Below are positions 1 through 8,278 of a stretch of DNA of 64,000 nucleotides, one piece after another (within the stretch, counting starts at the first letter, position 1; every line of letters starts with the position of its first letter). The position numbers and the translations under genes are program-made. This stretch comes from Elizabethkingia miricola (GTDB lineage Bacteria > Bacteroidota > Bacteroidia > Flavobacteriales > Weeksellaceae). The notes beneath the pieces are model-generated. The model saw only the letters and a program-made list of their open reading frames with translations. It did not search any database and was not told the origin of the DNA. The stretch lies in assembly GCF_001675285.1 (NCBI RefSeq), contig NZ_LSGQ01000032.1, positions 62,001 through 126,000 on the forward strand. The letters run 5' to 3'.

Positions 1-1
1 G

Positions 2-361
2 CCAGCTGCCCAAAAATATATACAATGGGAAATCCACATAGAAAATGAAATTGAAATCATTGCCAATCCAATTCTCATCGATATCTTAATTGGCAATATT
101 TTGTCCAACGCGATAAGACATTCCGAAAATGACGGAAAAGTATTGATAAGAACATCCCCTCAAGAGCTTGTTATTGGCAATTATGGGAAGAACGAACTCA
201 ATAAAAAAGACTTGTTCCAACGTTTCAAAAAGCAATCCGAGAATACCAATAGTATTGGATTAGGTCTTGAAATGAGTAAAAAAATATGCGATCTGTATCA
301 TTACGACATTCAATACCAATTTATTAATGATATGCATCTTTTTAGTATTAATTTCAATTAA
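2..361 (+). CDS. Sensor histidine kinase, C-terminal ATPase part (partial)
   Basis: The reading frame is open to the left edge, so only the last 119 residues of the protein are present. The visible part is the HATPase_c domain of a two-component sensor kinase. The N-box is visible as NILSNAIRHS and the glycine-rich ATP-lid motif as IGLGLEMSKKICDLY. The domain would bind ATP and phosphorylate the kinase's own histidine, which lies outside the window together with any sensor region. The next gene encodes a PepSY-like periplasmic protein, a common neighbour of two-component systems, so that protein may be a target of this kinase; this is inference. The TTG at 101 is an internal codon and not the start. 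Confidence 0.85.
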   Translation, partial: PAAQKYIQWEIHIENEIEIIANPILIDILIGNILSNAIRHSENDGKVLIRTSPQELVIGNYGKNELNKKDLFQRFKKQSENTNSIGLGLEMSKKICDLYHYDIQYQFINDMHLFSINFN

Positions 362-439
362 TTTTTACTTATCAAAAAAATTCAGGATCTCTTCAGAATG
401 TCTACTGAGTTTTACAACATCAATTTAAAAAAATGTAAA

Positions 440-868
440 ATGAAAATGACAATTTTAGCGTTGGTATTTGCAACGGGATTCAGTACAGTGGCACTGGCAC
501 AAGAAAAAAAAGAAAATGTTAAAGTTCCTTCAGTTGTAGAGCAGGCATTTCAGAAACAACATCCGAACATTAAAGCTAAATGGGAAAAAGAGGATGGAAA
601 ATATGAAGCCGGTTTCAAACAAAACGGAAAAAAAATGAGTGTTTTATACACTGCAGCCGGTACCTTGGAAGAAAGTGAAGTTGAAATAGCTGCTGATCAA
701 CTTCCTGCTTCAGTTCCCCAATACATTACCCAGCACAAGCTAGGTCCTATAAAAGAAGCAGCTAAAATTACCAAAGCAAATGGAACAGTATTATATGAAG
801 CCGAAGTAAAATCGGGAGACGCATTATTTGATGTTAAAGGTAATTTTGTTACGTTGAAAAAAGATTAA
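440..868 (+). CDS. PepSY-like periplasmic protein
   Basis: A 142-residue exported protein. The start is placed at ATG 440 because it begins a clean signal peptide (MKMTILALVFATGFSTVALA, cleavage near AQEKK); an in-frame ATG at 398 would add 14 polar residues ahead of it. The mature part is Lys/Glu-rich with W-E-K-E-D-G-K-Y-E-A-G-F, a pattern typical of the PepSY-like fold of Bacteroidota, and the second half repeats the same motif (TVLYEAEVKSGDALFDVKGN). Such proteins are periplasmic and mostly of unknown function. It follows the sensor kinase gene by about 80 bases and is followed by a terminator, so it is probably a single gene or the end of the kinase operon. Confidence 0.75.
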   Translation: MKMTILALVFATGFSTVALAQEKKENVKVPSVVEQAFQKQHPNIKAKWEKEDGKYEAGFKQNGKKMSVLYTAAGTLEESEVEIAADQLPASVPQYITQHKLGPIKEAAKITKANGTVLYEAEVKSGDALFDVKGNFVTLKKD

Positions 869-897
869 TCTTATAGAAAAATGAAATGTTGATAAAG

Positions 898-928
898 AAC
901 CGGTTGGAAACAGCCGGTTTTTTGTTTT
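898..928 (+). terminator. Rho-independent terminator
   Basis: Inverted repeat AACCGG / CCGGTT with a 10-base loop followed by a T-rich run. It ends the PepSY-like gene and separates it from the efflux operon. Confidence 0.75.
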
Positions 929-1022
929 GATATTCTCATTAAAAAACAGTCTAAAATCCAAAAATTCAGAATCTATACAGAATTGGATCTCATCTTTGAG
1001 TCAACAATTTGAAATTGTCTGT

Positions 1023-2288
1023 ATGGACACTGTATATAAATATCCCGCCTGGTGGTTTTTAGCTCTGATTGCTTTATCACTCTGCTTTTCTGTAAAAGCA
1101 CAGACGGGGCATGCACTACCCTATTTCATTAAAACTGCACAGGCAAACAGTCCTTTGCTCAATGATTATAACAATCAGGTAATCTTCAATAAAATCGACA
1201 GTCTGAAATTAAGAGCCACATATGGCTTTATTGTTACCGGAGAAGCTACCGCAGGCTATTCACCTAATATTAAAGGTTGGGGATATGACAATGCTCTAAC
1301 CAACGGACAATCCTTGTTTGCAGGTGTAAGAGTCGTAAAAGAATTTATAAGCCGGAATAATCTCAACACAAGGCTAAAAGCCTATGATGCAAACATTGGA
1401 CAAATTTTAGCACAAAAAAATCTTAGCATCCAAACACTGAATAAACAGATTACAGATCAATATATAGCTACTTATTCCAGTCAGCAGCGCTATGAATTAA
1501 GCCAGGAAATAATAAGCCTATTGAATCAGGAAGATATAATTCTGAAAAAACTAACCCAAAGTTCTGTTTTCAAACAAACAGATTACCTCACTTTTAAGGT
1601 TACTTTACAACAAAATGAGCTTACCCTGCAGCAGCAACAAGCCGAATGGCAAAGCAATTATGCATTACTCAATTATCTGTGTGGCATTGTAGATACCCGA
1701 TTTCCAAGCCTAGAAGCTCCTGATATTACGAAAACACTCTCTCCTGTTGATTTTAAGGAAAGTGTATATACTCAATCTTTTAAAGCCGACAGCTTGAAAA
1801 TTGCCAATGACAGTGAAATTATAAAATACAATTATAAACCAAAAATCACTGCATTTTCCGATGGCGGATACCAGACTTCATTCGCCCAAACCCCTTATAA
1901 AAATTTTGGTTTAGGATTAGGCATGGGAGTCTCTATCCCCATATATGATGGTCATCAGAAGAAAATGCTTCTGCAACAAAATCAGCTGGCTTTACAGACA
2001 CGCCAAAAATATCTGGAACAAACAGAAAGACAGTATCAACAGCAAATATTCCAGATTCAGAATCAGATGGATCAGTACTACAGCATGATAAAAACTGCCA
2101 ACCAGCAGATTAATTATGCAAGAACTCTGGTGGAAGCCAATGCCAAGCAATTACCTACAGGGGATGTACGGATGGTTGATTTTATTTTATCCATCAATAA
2201 TTTACTTAGCCTTAAAGGCAATATTATACAGTATAAGTCAACTTTATTCAATCTACAGAACCAGATGCAGTATTTAATCATCCAATAG
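1023..2288 (+). CDS. TolC-family outer membrane efflux protein
   Basis: A 421-residue outer membrane channel component for a tripartite exporter. The start is placed at ATG 1023, which opens a signal peptide (cleavage after SVKA, before QTGHALP); the frame is open further upstream to about 927, but that stretch has no signal-like features. The mature protein has the long Gln-rich amphipathic helices of the TolC/OEP family (for example around residues 135-220 and 320-400). It is the first gene of a tight operon: the fusion protein starts 2 bases after its stop. It is expected to form the outer membrane exit duct for the RND pump at 3222. Substrate unknown. Confidence 0.85.
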   Translation: MDTVYKYPAWWFLALIALSLCFSVKAQTGHALPYFIKTAQANSPLLNDYNNQVIFNKIDSLKLRATYGFIVTGEATAGYSPNIKGWGYDNALTNGQSLFAGVRVVKEFISRNNLNTRLKAYDANIGQILAQKNLSIQTLNKQITDQYIATYSSQQRYELSQEIISLLNQEDIILKKLTQSSVFKQTDYLTFKVTLQQNELTLQQQQAEWQSNYALLNYLCGIVDTRFPSLEAPDITKTLSPVDFKESVYTQSFKADSLKIANDSEIIKYNYKPKITAFSDGGYQTSFAQTPYKNFGLGLGMGVSIPIYDGHQKKMLLQQNQLALQTRQKYLEQTERQYQQQIFQIQNQMDQYYSMIKTANQQINYARTLVEANAKQLPTGDVRMVDFILSINNLLSLKGNIIQYKSTLFNLQNQMQYLIIQ

Positions 2289-2290
2289 CC

Positions 2291-3217
2291 ATGAAAAAGT
2301 TTTTATACCTCATATTAGTTATTACTTCCGCACTGAGCTGCAAAAAAAATGATGCAGCCTCTACCGAAGAATCGAATACAGAAACAAAACCTAAAACAGA
2401 GGTGGTTGTTGCTTATCCTTCCGATACCATCCATCTCGATAACAATGTAACTCTGAATGCGACAGCAAGCTATCTGTTAAAATCGGATGCTAAAGCCAAT
2501 AGCACCGGCTATATTACTAGTATGAATGTACGACTTGGGGATCGTATAACCCGCGGATCTGTACTTTTTGGATTGCAAACTAAAGAGGCCAGAGCTTTAG
2601 GCAATACCATTAACAAACTGGATAAATCTTTTAGATTCAATGGAACAACAACTGTCGTTAGCCCTGCAACAGGGTATGTTGTCATGTTAAACCATCAGAT
2701 TGGTGATTATGTACAGGATGGAGAAATTCTGGCAACAATTACCGATGCTTCCAGTTTCGGATTTATAGTAGATGTACCTTATGAATACCTGAAGCTGATA
2801 AAAGATAAAAGTGACCTATTAATAAAATTACCTGATGGCAGCAGCCTGCCTGCTAAAGTTGCCAAAGTAATGCCCACAGTAGATGCTGTATCCCAAACAG
2901 TAAAAGTTCTTTTAAAAGTTCCTCACAGTGATAATATTCCGGAAAATTTAATTGGTACAGTCAGCTTTTCCAAATCAACAGCCTACGGATTAGCCGTACC
3001 TAAAATGGCGGTGCTGAGCGATGAAACTCAGTCTTCTTTTTGGGTAATGAAAATGCTTGGTGATACAACTGCTGTAAAAGTACCAATTGTAAAAGGAGCT
3101 GAAACCGATAAATATATTCAAATAGTATCGGGAAATCTATCCACGAAAGACAGAGTTGTTACATCCGGAAACTTTGGATTGAGTGACACGGCAACTGTAA
3201 AAATAAAAAAACAGTAA
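2291..3217 (+). CDS. RND efflux periplasmic adaptor (membrane fusion lipoprotein)
   Basis: A 308-residue HlyD/AcrA-type adaptor. The N-terminus is a lipoprotein signal with lipobox SALSC (Cys about residue 17), so it is anchored in a membrane by lipid. Next come a biotinyl/lipoyl-like hairpin region (GYITSMNVRLGDRI... and TGYVVMLNHQIGDYVQDGE) and a beta-barrel region, as usual for the family. The helical hairpin between the lipoyl halves is very short (about 20 residues), so this is a compact member. It links the inner membrane pump at 3222 to the TolC-like channel at 1023. Spacing to both neighbours is under 5 bases. Confidence 0.88.
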   Translation: MKKFLYLILVITSALSCKKNDAASTEESNTETKPKTEVVVAYPSDTIHLDNNVTLNATASYLLKSDAKANSTGYITSMNVRLGDRITRGSVLFGLQTKEARALGNTINKLDKSFRFNGTTTVVSPATGYVVMLNHQIGDYVQDGEILATITDASSFGFIVDVPYEYLKLIKDKSDLLIKLPDGSSLPAKVAKVMPTVDAVSQTVKVLLKVPHSDNIPENLIGTVSFSKSTAYGLAVPKMAVLSDETQSSFWVMKMLGDTTAVKVPIVKGAETDKYIQIVSGNLSTKDRVVTSGNFGLSDTATVKIKKQ

Positions 3218-3221
3218 TCAG

Positions 3222-6200
3222 ATGAAAAAGTCATTTTTTGTAACTTACAGAAGCCCCTTATTGATTCTGATTTTTCTCATCCTTACAGGCGGCATCTATT
3301 CTTACACCAAAATACAATCTGCCCTGTTTCCACAGGTTACTTTTCCGAAAATAAAAATCATTGCAGACGCAGGACAGCAGCCTGTCAGCCAGATGAGTGT
3401 AGGCGTAACAAAGGTATTGGAAAATGCTATAAAGAAAGTTCCTGATTTGCAGGTTCTGAAAAGCACAACCAGCCGGGGAAGCTGTGAAATATCAGCATTT
3501 CTTTCCTGGAACACGAATGTTGATCTGGCAAAACAACAGGTAGAAAGCAGCATTAATGAAGTTAGAAATCAATTACCTCCCGAGACTAATATCACGGTAG
3601 AAAAAATGAATCCTTCCATTCTTCCGGTAATGGGATATTCGTTGAACTCTGATACCAAAGACCCTATAGCTCTTAAGCAGCTTGCACTCTATACAATCAA
3701 ACCTTTCCTCTCTCAGGTTCCCGGAGTGAGCGAAATAAGGGTAATAGGCGGACAAGATAAAGAGTTTCGGGTTCTGATGAATCAGCAAATGATGGCCCGA
3801 TTAGGAATTACCTCAGCTTCCGTTGAGCAGGCTATAAACAATACAAACTTTATTAAATCTAATGGATATTCTTCCGATTTCAGGTATTTATACCTAACCC
3901 TTACCGATGCACAAATCCGCAATGAAAACCAGCTCAAAAATCTGGTTATCAGCAATAATGGAAACAGAATTGTATTATTAGGAGATATTGCCGAGATTAA
4001 TATTCATCAGGCCAAGCAGTATATTAAAGTCAATGCTAACGGAAAAGAAAGTATTTTAATTGCTGTTATTCAGCAGCCCAATGCAAATGTTGTAGAATTG
4101 ACAAAGGCAATGGATGCAAAAATTAATGATCTGCAAAAAACACTGACTAAAGATGTGGTGCTAAAACCTTATTACGTTCAGGCAGATTTTGTAAATGATT
4201 CTATAAAGAGTGTAACAGATGCTCTCTGGATAGGTCTTCTCCTTGCTATTATTGTAGCCGTTATATTTCTTCGGTCCTGGAAGGCAAGCGCTGTCATATT
4301 AATCACAATACCCATTACCTTAAGCCTTACACTGTTGGTATTATATGCTATCGGGCAGACTTTCAACATTATGACTTTAGGTGCTATTGCCGCTGCAATA
4401 GGGCTTATTATAGACGATGCTATTGTCGTAGTGGAACAGATACACCGTACACATGAGGAACACCCTGAAGAGTCATCCAGGACACTCGTACAAAAGGCGA
4501 TTAATTATTTATTAAAGGCAATGATTGGTTCTTCGCTGAGCACGATTGTTATATTTTTACCTTTTATCCTGATGAGTGGTGTTGCCGGAGCTTATTTTAA
4601 AGTAATGACAAATACAATGATCATTACCTTAGTCTGCTCTTTCTTTGCTACATGGCTGTTATTACCGATTGTTTATCTGATCCTCTCTACGGAAAAAATA
4701 AAAGAAAAAAATCTTCAGCATCACGATGTAAAAGAAAGAAAATGGGTGGGTTTCTTTATCCATAAGCCTGTCTTTAGCTATGCTTTTATATCACTGCTTG
4801 TTATAAGTACTGCTTTTATTCTGCCTAACATCTCTACAGGCTTTTTACCGGAAATGGACGAAGGGAGTATTGTACTAGACTATAAATCGCCGCCGGGAAC
4901 TTCATTGGAAGAAACAGACCGGGAGCTAAAAGTAGTCGAAAAAATAATCGTTGCAAACCCTGATGTCGCCGCTTACAGCAGAAGAACAGGAACACAGATG
5001 GGATTCTTCATTACAGAGCCTAATACCGGAGATTATCTGATCCAGCTAAAAAAGAACCGAAATAAAACAACTGCAGAAGTCACAGATGAGATTCGTTCAA
5101 AAATAGAAGCTTCCGGACTTCCTTTAACGGTAGATTTCGGACAGGTAATTTCTGATATGCTGGGTGATTTGATGAGTAGTGTTCAGCCTATTGAAATTAA
5201 AATATTTGGTACTGATCAAAAGGTCATTGAAAATTACTCCAAAAAAGTATCTGATATTGTCGCAAAAGTAAATGGCACTGCCGATGTATTTGATGGAATT
5301 GTTATCGCTGGTCCTTCTATGATTGTTACCCCAAAACTACAGGCTCTGGCTCAGTATCAGATTCCTCTGCCCGATTTCCAAAGCCAGCTACAGGCCAATC
5401 TGGATGGGAATATTGCTGGCAATATTTTTGATCAGGTTCAGTTTACCCCTATCAGACTGTTATACAACAACAGGACTAACCAGTCTCTGAGTGACATTAA
5501 TAACAGTATGATTTCATTACCCAACGGAACTTTGAAACCACTAAGTGAGTTCGCAACAGTCAATATTACCAGTGGTTCCGCAGAAGTCAACAGAGAAGAT
5601 TTACAAACTTTAGGAATCGTAACAGCCAGATTGGATAATGGAGATTTGGGTGGAACGATTAAAGAAATCCAAAAGCAAATCGATCAAAAAATAAAACTAC
5701 CGAAAGGGTACAATATCATCTATGGCGGGGCATATGCAGAACAGCAGAGATCATTCAAAGAACTCTTCGTTATACTGGGAGTTTCCTGTCTGCTAGTATT
5801 CTCAGTTATGCTTTTCCTCTTCCGGAATATTATCGTAGCCTTTCTTATTCTGTTCATTTCTGTATTAGGTATTTCCGGAGGGATATTGCTCTTATACCTT
5901 ACCAATACACCGCTTAATGTAGGAAGCTATACCGGATTGATTATGATGGTGGGAATTATTGGAGAGAATGCTATTTTCACTTACTTACAATTTCATGAAA
6001 GCCTTGCATCCAAAACAAAAGAGCAGGCCATTATATATGCTATCAGTACAAGGCTCCGACCAAAACTAATGACTGCTTTAGGTGCTATTATAGCTTTAAT
6101 GCCTCTGGCGTTGGGCATTGGTACAGGCGCACAGATGCACCAGCCGCTCGCCATTGCTGTAATTGGTGGATTTATGGTAGCCTTGCCACTTTTACTTATT

Positions 6201-6251
6201 GTATTTCCGACTTTATTAAACAAAATTCAATTAAAACATACCGAAGAATGA
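3222..6251 (+). CDS. RND-family efflux pump, inner membrane subunit
   Basis: A 1009-residue resistance-nodulation-division transporter of normal length. It has the expected plan: one N-terminal helix, a large periplasmic loop, a helix block (about residues 335-485), a second periplasmic loop and a second helix block (about 845-1000). The TM4 proton-relay motif is GLIIDDAIVVVE, with the two aspartates near residues 398-399. At the TM10 position where AcrB has a lysine (KNAI) this protein reads GENAI, so glutamate replaces the lysine. It is driven by proton motive force and should export a small molecule or metal through the neighbouring adaptor and TolC-like channel. The sequence does not decide between drug (HAE) and metal (HME) subfamilies. 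Confidence 0.9.
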   Translation: MKKSFFVTYRSPLLILIFLILTGGIYSYTKIQSALFPQVTFPKIKIIADAGQQPVSQMSVGVTKVLENAIKKVPDLQVLKSTTSRGSCEISAFLSWNTNVDLAKQQVESSINEVRNQLPPETNITVEKMNPSILPVMGYSLNSDTKDPIALKQLALYTIKPFLSQVPGVSEIRVIGGQDKEFRVLMNQQMMARLGITSASVEQAINNTNFIKSNGYSSDFRYLYLTLTDAQIRNENQLKNLVISNNGNRIVLLGDIAEINIHQAKQYIKVNANGKESILIAVIQQPNANVVELTKAMDAKINDLQKTLTKDVVLKPYYVQADFVNDSIKSVTDALWIGLLLAIIVAVIFLRSWKASAVILITIPITLSLTLLVLYAIGQTFNIMTLGAIAAAIGLIIDDAIVVVEQIHRTHEEHPEESSRTLVQKAINYLLKAMIGSSLSTIVIFLPFILMSGVAGAYFKVMTNTMIITLVCSFFATWLLLPIVYLILSTEKIKEKNLQHHDVKERKWVGFFIHKPVFSYAFISLLVISTAFILPNISTGFLPEMDEGSIVLDYKSPPGTSLEETDRELKVVEKIIVANPDVAAYSRRTGTQMGFFITEPNTGDYLIQLKKNRNKTTAEVTDEIRSKIEASGLPLTVDFGQVISDMLGDLMSSVQPIEIKIFGTDQKVIENYSKKVSDIVAKVNGTADVFDGIVIAGPSMIVTPKLQALAQYQIPLPDFQSQLQANLDGNIAGNIFDQVQFTPIRLLYNNRTNQSLSDINNSMISLPNGTLKPLSEFATVNITSGSAEVNREDLQTLGIVTARLDNGDLGGTIKEIQKQIDQKIKLPKGYNIIYGGAYAEQQRSFKELFVILGVSCLLVFSVMLFLFRNIIVAFLILFISVLGISGGILLLYLTNTPLNVGSYTGLIMMVGIIGENAIFTYLQFHESLASKTKEQAIIYAISTRLRPKLMTALGAIIALMPLALGIGTGAQMHQPLAIAVIGGFMVALPLLLIVFPTLLNKIQLKHTEE

Positions 6252-7033
6252 AATTCTTAATCTTTCTCTTATTGCCATTAGCAATATTTGCCCAGAATGA
6301 CAGCCTGAATAAACAAACAAAGGATAGTCTTGTAAGTATAAAACATAGCAGTATAATCCAGGATAGTTTACCGGCCCGTACTTCTTTTCAGTTGAAACCT
6401 AAACAATTTATCATCCCCGGGGTCTTAATTACCTATGGTGTATTGGCTACAGAGACCAAATGGTTAAAAAAAATAAACTTTGATACCCGAAACGAAATAA
6501 CTGAGGACCACCCTACCTTTAGAACTACAATTGATAATTATACTCAATTTGTACCCGGCGCTGCAGTCTTTGCTCTTCAGGCTTTTGGAGTAAAGGGGGA
6601 AAGCTCGGTAAAAAAAGAATTAATTGTATATGCCATGTCTTTAGGAATTTCTACAGCCATTGTTGTACCCACTAAGAAATTAACGCATCAGGAAAGACCT
6701 GATGGCAGCAATAATCAGTCTTTTCCATCAGGACACACGGCTTTAGCCTTTGCTTCTGCCGAATTTCTTCGCAGAGAATATTGGAATGTTTCTCCATGGA
6801 TAGGTATTGCAGGTTATGCCGTTGCTACAGGAACGGGAATTCTAAGGATGTATAACAATAAGCATTGGCTGGGAGATGTTGCAGCAGGAGCCGGAATAGG
6901 GATTCTTTCCACTACTCTTTCTTACTGGCTTTATGATAAAATCCATATTGGCGGGAATACCAAGCATCAGGCTTTTTTGTTTCCCGGATATAGCAACAAA
7001 CAATTTACGATAGGCTATGTAAAGCAATTTTAA
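6248..7033 (+). CDS. PAP2-family phosphatase, exported
   Basis: A 261-residue protein with an N-terminal signal peptide (MKFLIFLLLPLAIFAQ) and a PAP2 (type 2 phosphatidic acid phosphatase) domain. The three conserved motifs are visible: K-x6-RP around residue 150 (KLTHQERPDG), PSGH around residue 160 and the H-x3-D motif NNKHWLGDVAAGA near residue 205. The family removes phosphate from lipid phosphates or acid phosphomonoesters in the periplasm or membrane. Its ATG overlaps the stop of the RND gene by 4 bases, so it is translationally coupled to the efflux operon. That link is unusual and suggests a joint envelope role. Substrate unknown. Confidence 0.87.
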   Translation: MKFLIFLLLPLAIFAQNDSLNKQTKDSLVSIKHSSIIQDSLPARTSFQLKPKQFIIPGVLITYGVLATETKWLKKINFDTRNEITEDHPTFRTTIDNYTQFVPGAAVFALQAFGVKGESSVKKELIVYAMSLGISTAIVVPTKKLTHQERPDGSNNQSFPSGHTALAFASAEFLRREYWNVSPWIGIAGYAVATGTGILRMYNNKHWLGDVAAGAGIGILSTTLSYWLYDKIHIGGNTKHQAFLFPGYSNKQFTIGYVKQF

Positions 7034-7110
7034 CGGCTTCTGAAATAATTCAGAAGTAAGTACTGCTCCATGTTCATTTATCTGTGAAAAATAAAGCTTA
7101 TCTTTACAAT

Positions 7111-7125
7111 TGCAATACTATTGCA
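7111..7125. promoter_or_regulatory. Probable Zur/Fur-type operator
   Basis: A perfect 7-1-7 inverted repeat, TGCAATA-C-TATTGCA, lies 18 bases before the Fur-family gene and just after a -7-like TATCTTTA. The 7-1-7 form is the one used by Fur-family proteins. It resembles the core of the palindrome at 10703-10747 (10 of 15 bases shared). Autorepression by the gene at 7144 is inferred. Confidence 0.6.
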
Positions 7126-7143
7126 GATTAAATATTCAAAAAA

Positions 7144-7515
7144 ATGAGAAACACGATTGCCAAAGCAAAAATACTGGAACTGATTAATCATTCTGAAGTT
7201 GCGCTGTCTCATTCTGAAATAGAAAAACTGACAGAAGGATTGTGTAACAGGGTTACCATCTATCGGGTACTGGACAGGTTAACTGACGAAGGACACATCC
7301 ATAGGTTTATCAACATAGATGGTCATCAGAAATTTGCTGCCTGTCATCATTGTGATGCTCAGCATCATCATAACCACGCGCACTTTAGCTGTACACAATG
7401 CGGAACAGTTTCTTGTCTTGAAGATGTAGAACCTGTTTATAAACTTCCAAAGGAATATAAAGTACAGGATATGAACTTTGTTCTATCTGGTGTTTGCCCG
7501 AGATGTGTTAAATAA
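7144..7515 (+). CDS. Fur-family metal-dependent repressor, Zur-like
   Basis: A 123-residue regulator of the Fur family. Residues 1-85 form the winged helix (SHSEIEKLTEGLCNRVTIYRVLDRL). The metal region has the two structural CxxC pairs (SCTQCG and CPRC at the C-terminus) plus a strongly His-rich segment, HHCDAQHHHNHAH. It is shorter than Fur (about 150) and close in size to Zur-type members. It should bind DNA when loaded with metal and repress uptake genes. A perfect palindrome sits in its own promoter and a related, larger one in front of the TonB receptor at 8279-10666, which points to zinc as the metal. Fur, Mur or another specificity cannot be excluded. Confidence 0.8.
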   Translation: MRNTIAKAKILELINHSEVALSHSEIEKLTEGLCNRVTIYRVLDRLTDEGHIHRFINIDGHQKFAACHHCDAQHHHNHAHFSCTQCGTVSCLEDVEPVYKLPKEYKVQDMNFVLSGVCPRCVK

Positions 7516-7547
7516 TAAAAATATTTAACACTCTTCTTTATCGGGAT

Positions 7548-8024
7548 TTATGTCATCAGATCGATTCTTTCCTTTACCTGTTTTCTTGTGATAAAAAACA
7601 TAATGAAGTAAAAGAAAAAACTTGGCAATAAAACAATATAATAATCCGGAAGATCGTCTTTTGTTATTTGTGCTATTCTCTTCGAGTTATTAAATGCCAA
7701 ACCAATAAACAGCATTGCAGCCAAATAAATAATAATTGATATTCCTGATCTGCCGAAGGCTGTTAACACAGCAAGTATATATAAAATAAAGCCAAGAGTA
7801 GAGTTTATATTAAATTTTCTATACTCAGTCATCGCTTCTTCATATTGCAGGTTATAAAGATTCCCTGATAATTCAAGTTCTTCAGAAGTTATACCTCTGT
7901 CTTTAAGGGTCTCAATTGCAGCTTCACGAAGTTCTAAGGGATATCCGTGCTTCTTATGGTTCTTTACAACATCAATTAGCAAACCAGTCTGCATATTTTT
8001 AAGCTTTTCAATTCGTTCGTCCAT
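7548..8024 (-). CDS. Hypothetical membrane protein
   Basis: A 158-residue protein that I cannot assign to a named family. The first 90 residues are soluble and charged (MDERIEKLKNMQTGLLIDVV...), with an acidic helical segment ending near EYRKFN. The second half has three hydrophobic segments (LGFILYILAVLTAF, IIIYLAAMLFIGLAF, YIVLLPSFFFYFIMFFI), so it is probably an inner membrane protein with a cytoplasmic N-terminal domain. It stands alone between the convergent Fur-family gene and the end of the TonB receptor gene. Confidence 0.6.
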   Translation of the reverse strand: MDERIEKLKNMQTGLLIDVVKNHKKHGYPLELREAAIETLKDRGITSEELELSGNLYNLQYEEAMTEYRKFNINSTLGFILYILAVLTAFGRSGISIIIYLAAMLFIGLAFNNSKRIAQITKDDLPDYYIVLLPSFFFYFIMFFITRKQVKERIDLMT

Positions 8025-8192
8025 GTTATTAGTTAATTAGTATATAGAAAATTAATAAAATTATCTGATAATTAAAGTAATAAGTCTTATAATATTCATT
8101 GTTTATTGAATAATAATTAAAAACTAATCTCACAGAGACGGCTAAAATTGATTTTTTTTAGATAATGGCATTATCTGATAAAGCCTAAAGTC

Positions 8193-8220
8193 CTAAATAC
8201 TAAATACTAAATACTAAATA
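8193..8220. repeat. Tandem repeat, 4 x CTAAATA
   Basis: Four perfect head-to-tail copies of the 7-mer CTAAATA in the gap between two minus-strand genes. There are no spacers, so it is not a CRISPR. Such a short tandem array can vary in copy number by slipped pairing. It lies beyond the receptor's terminator and about 170 bases upstream of the gene at 7548-8024. Confidence 0.85.
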
Positions 8221-8222
8221 CA

Positions 8223-8252
8223 ATGGCCTTTACTTAATTTGGTAAAGGCCAT
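8223..8252 (-). terminator. Terminator hairpin of the TonB receptor gene
   Basis: An 11-bp perfect stem (ATGGCCTTTAC / GTAAAGGCCAT) with an 8-base loop, 27 bases past the stop codon of the minus-strand receptor. The T-run after it is weak. Confidence 0.6.
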
Positions 8253-8278
8253 ATTAGTGTTATATAAATTTTTGTCTG

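Noticed and set aside
927-1022. Longer start for the TolC-like gene
   Set aside because: The extra residues have no signal character and overlap the terminator; ATG 1023 begins a proper signal peptide.
8193-8220. CRISPR array
   Set aside because: Seven-base units without spacers; a simple tandem repeat.
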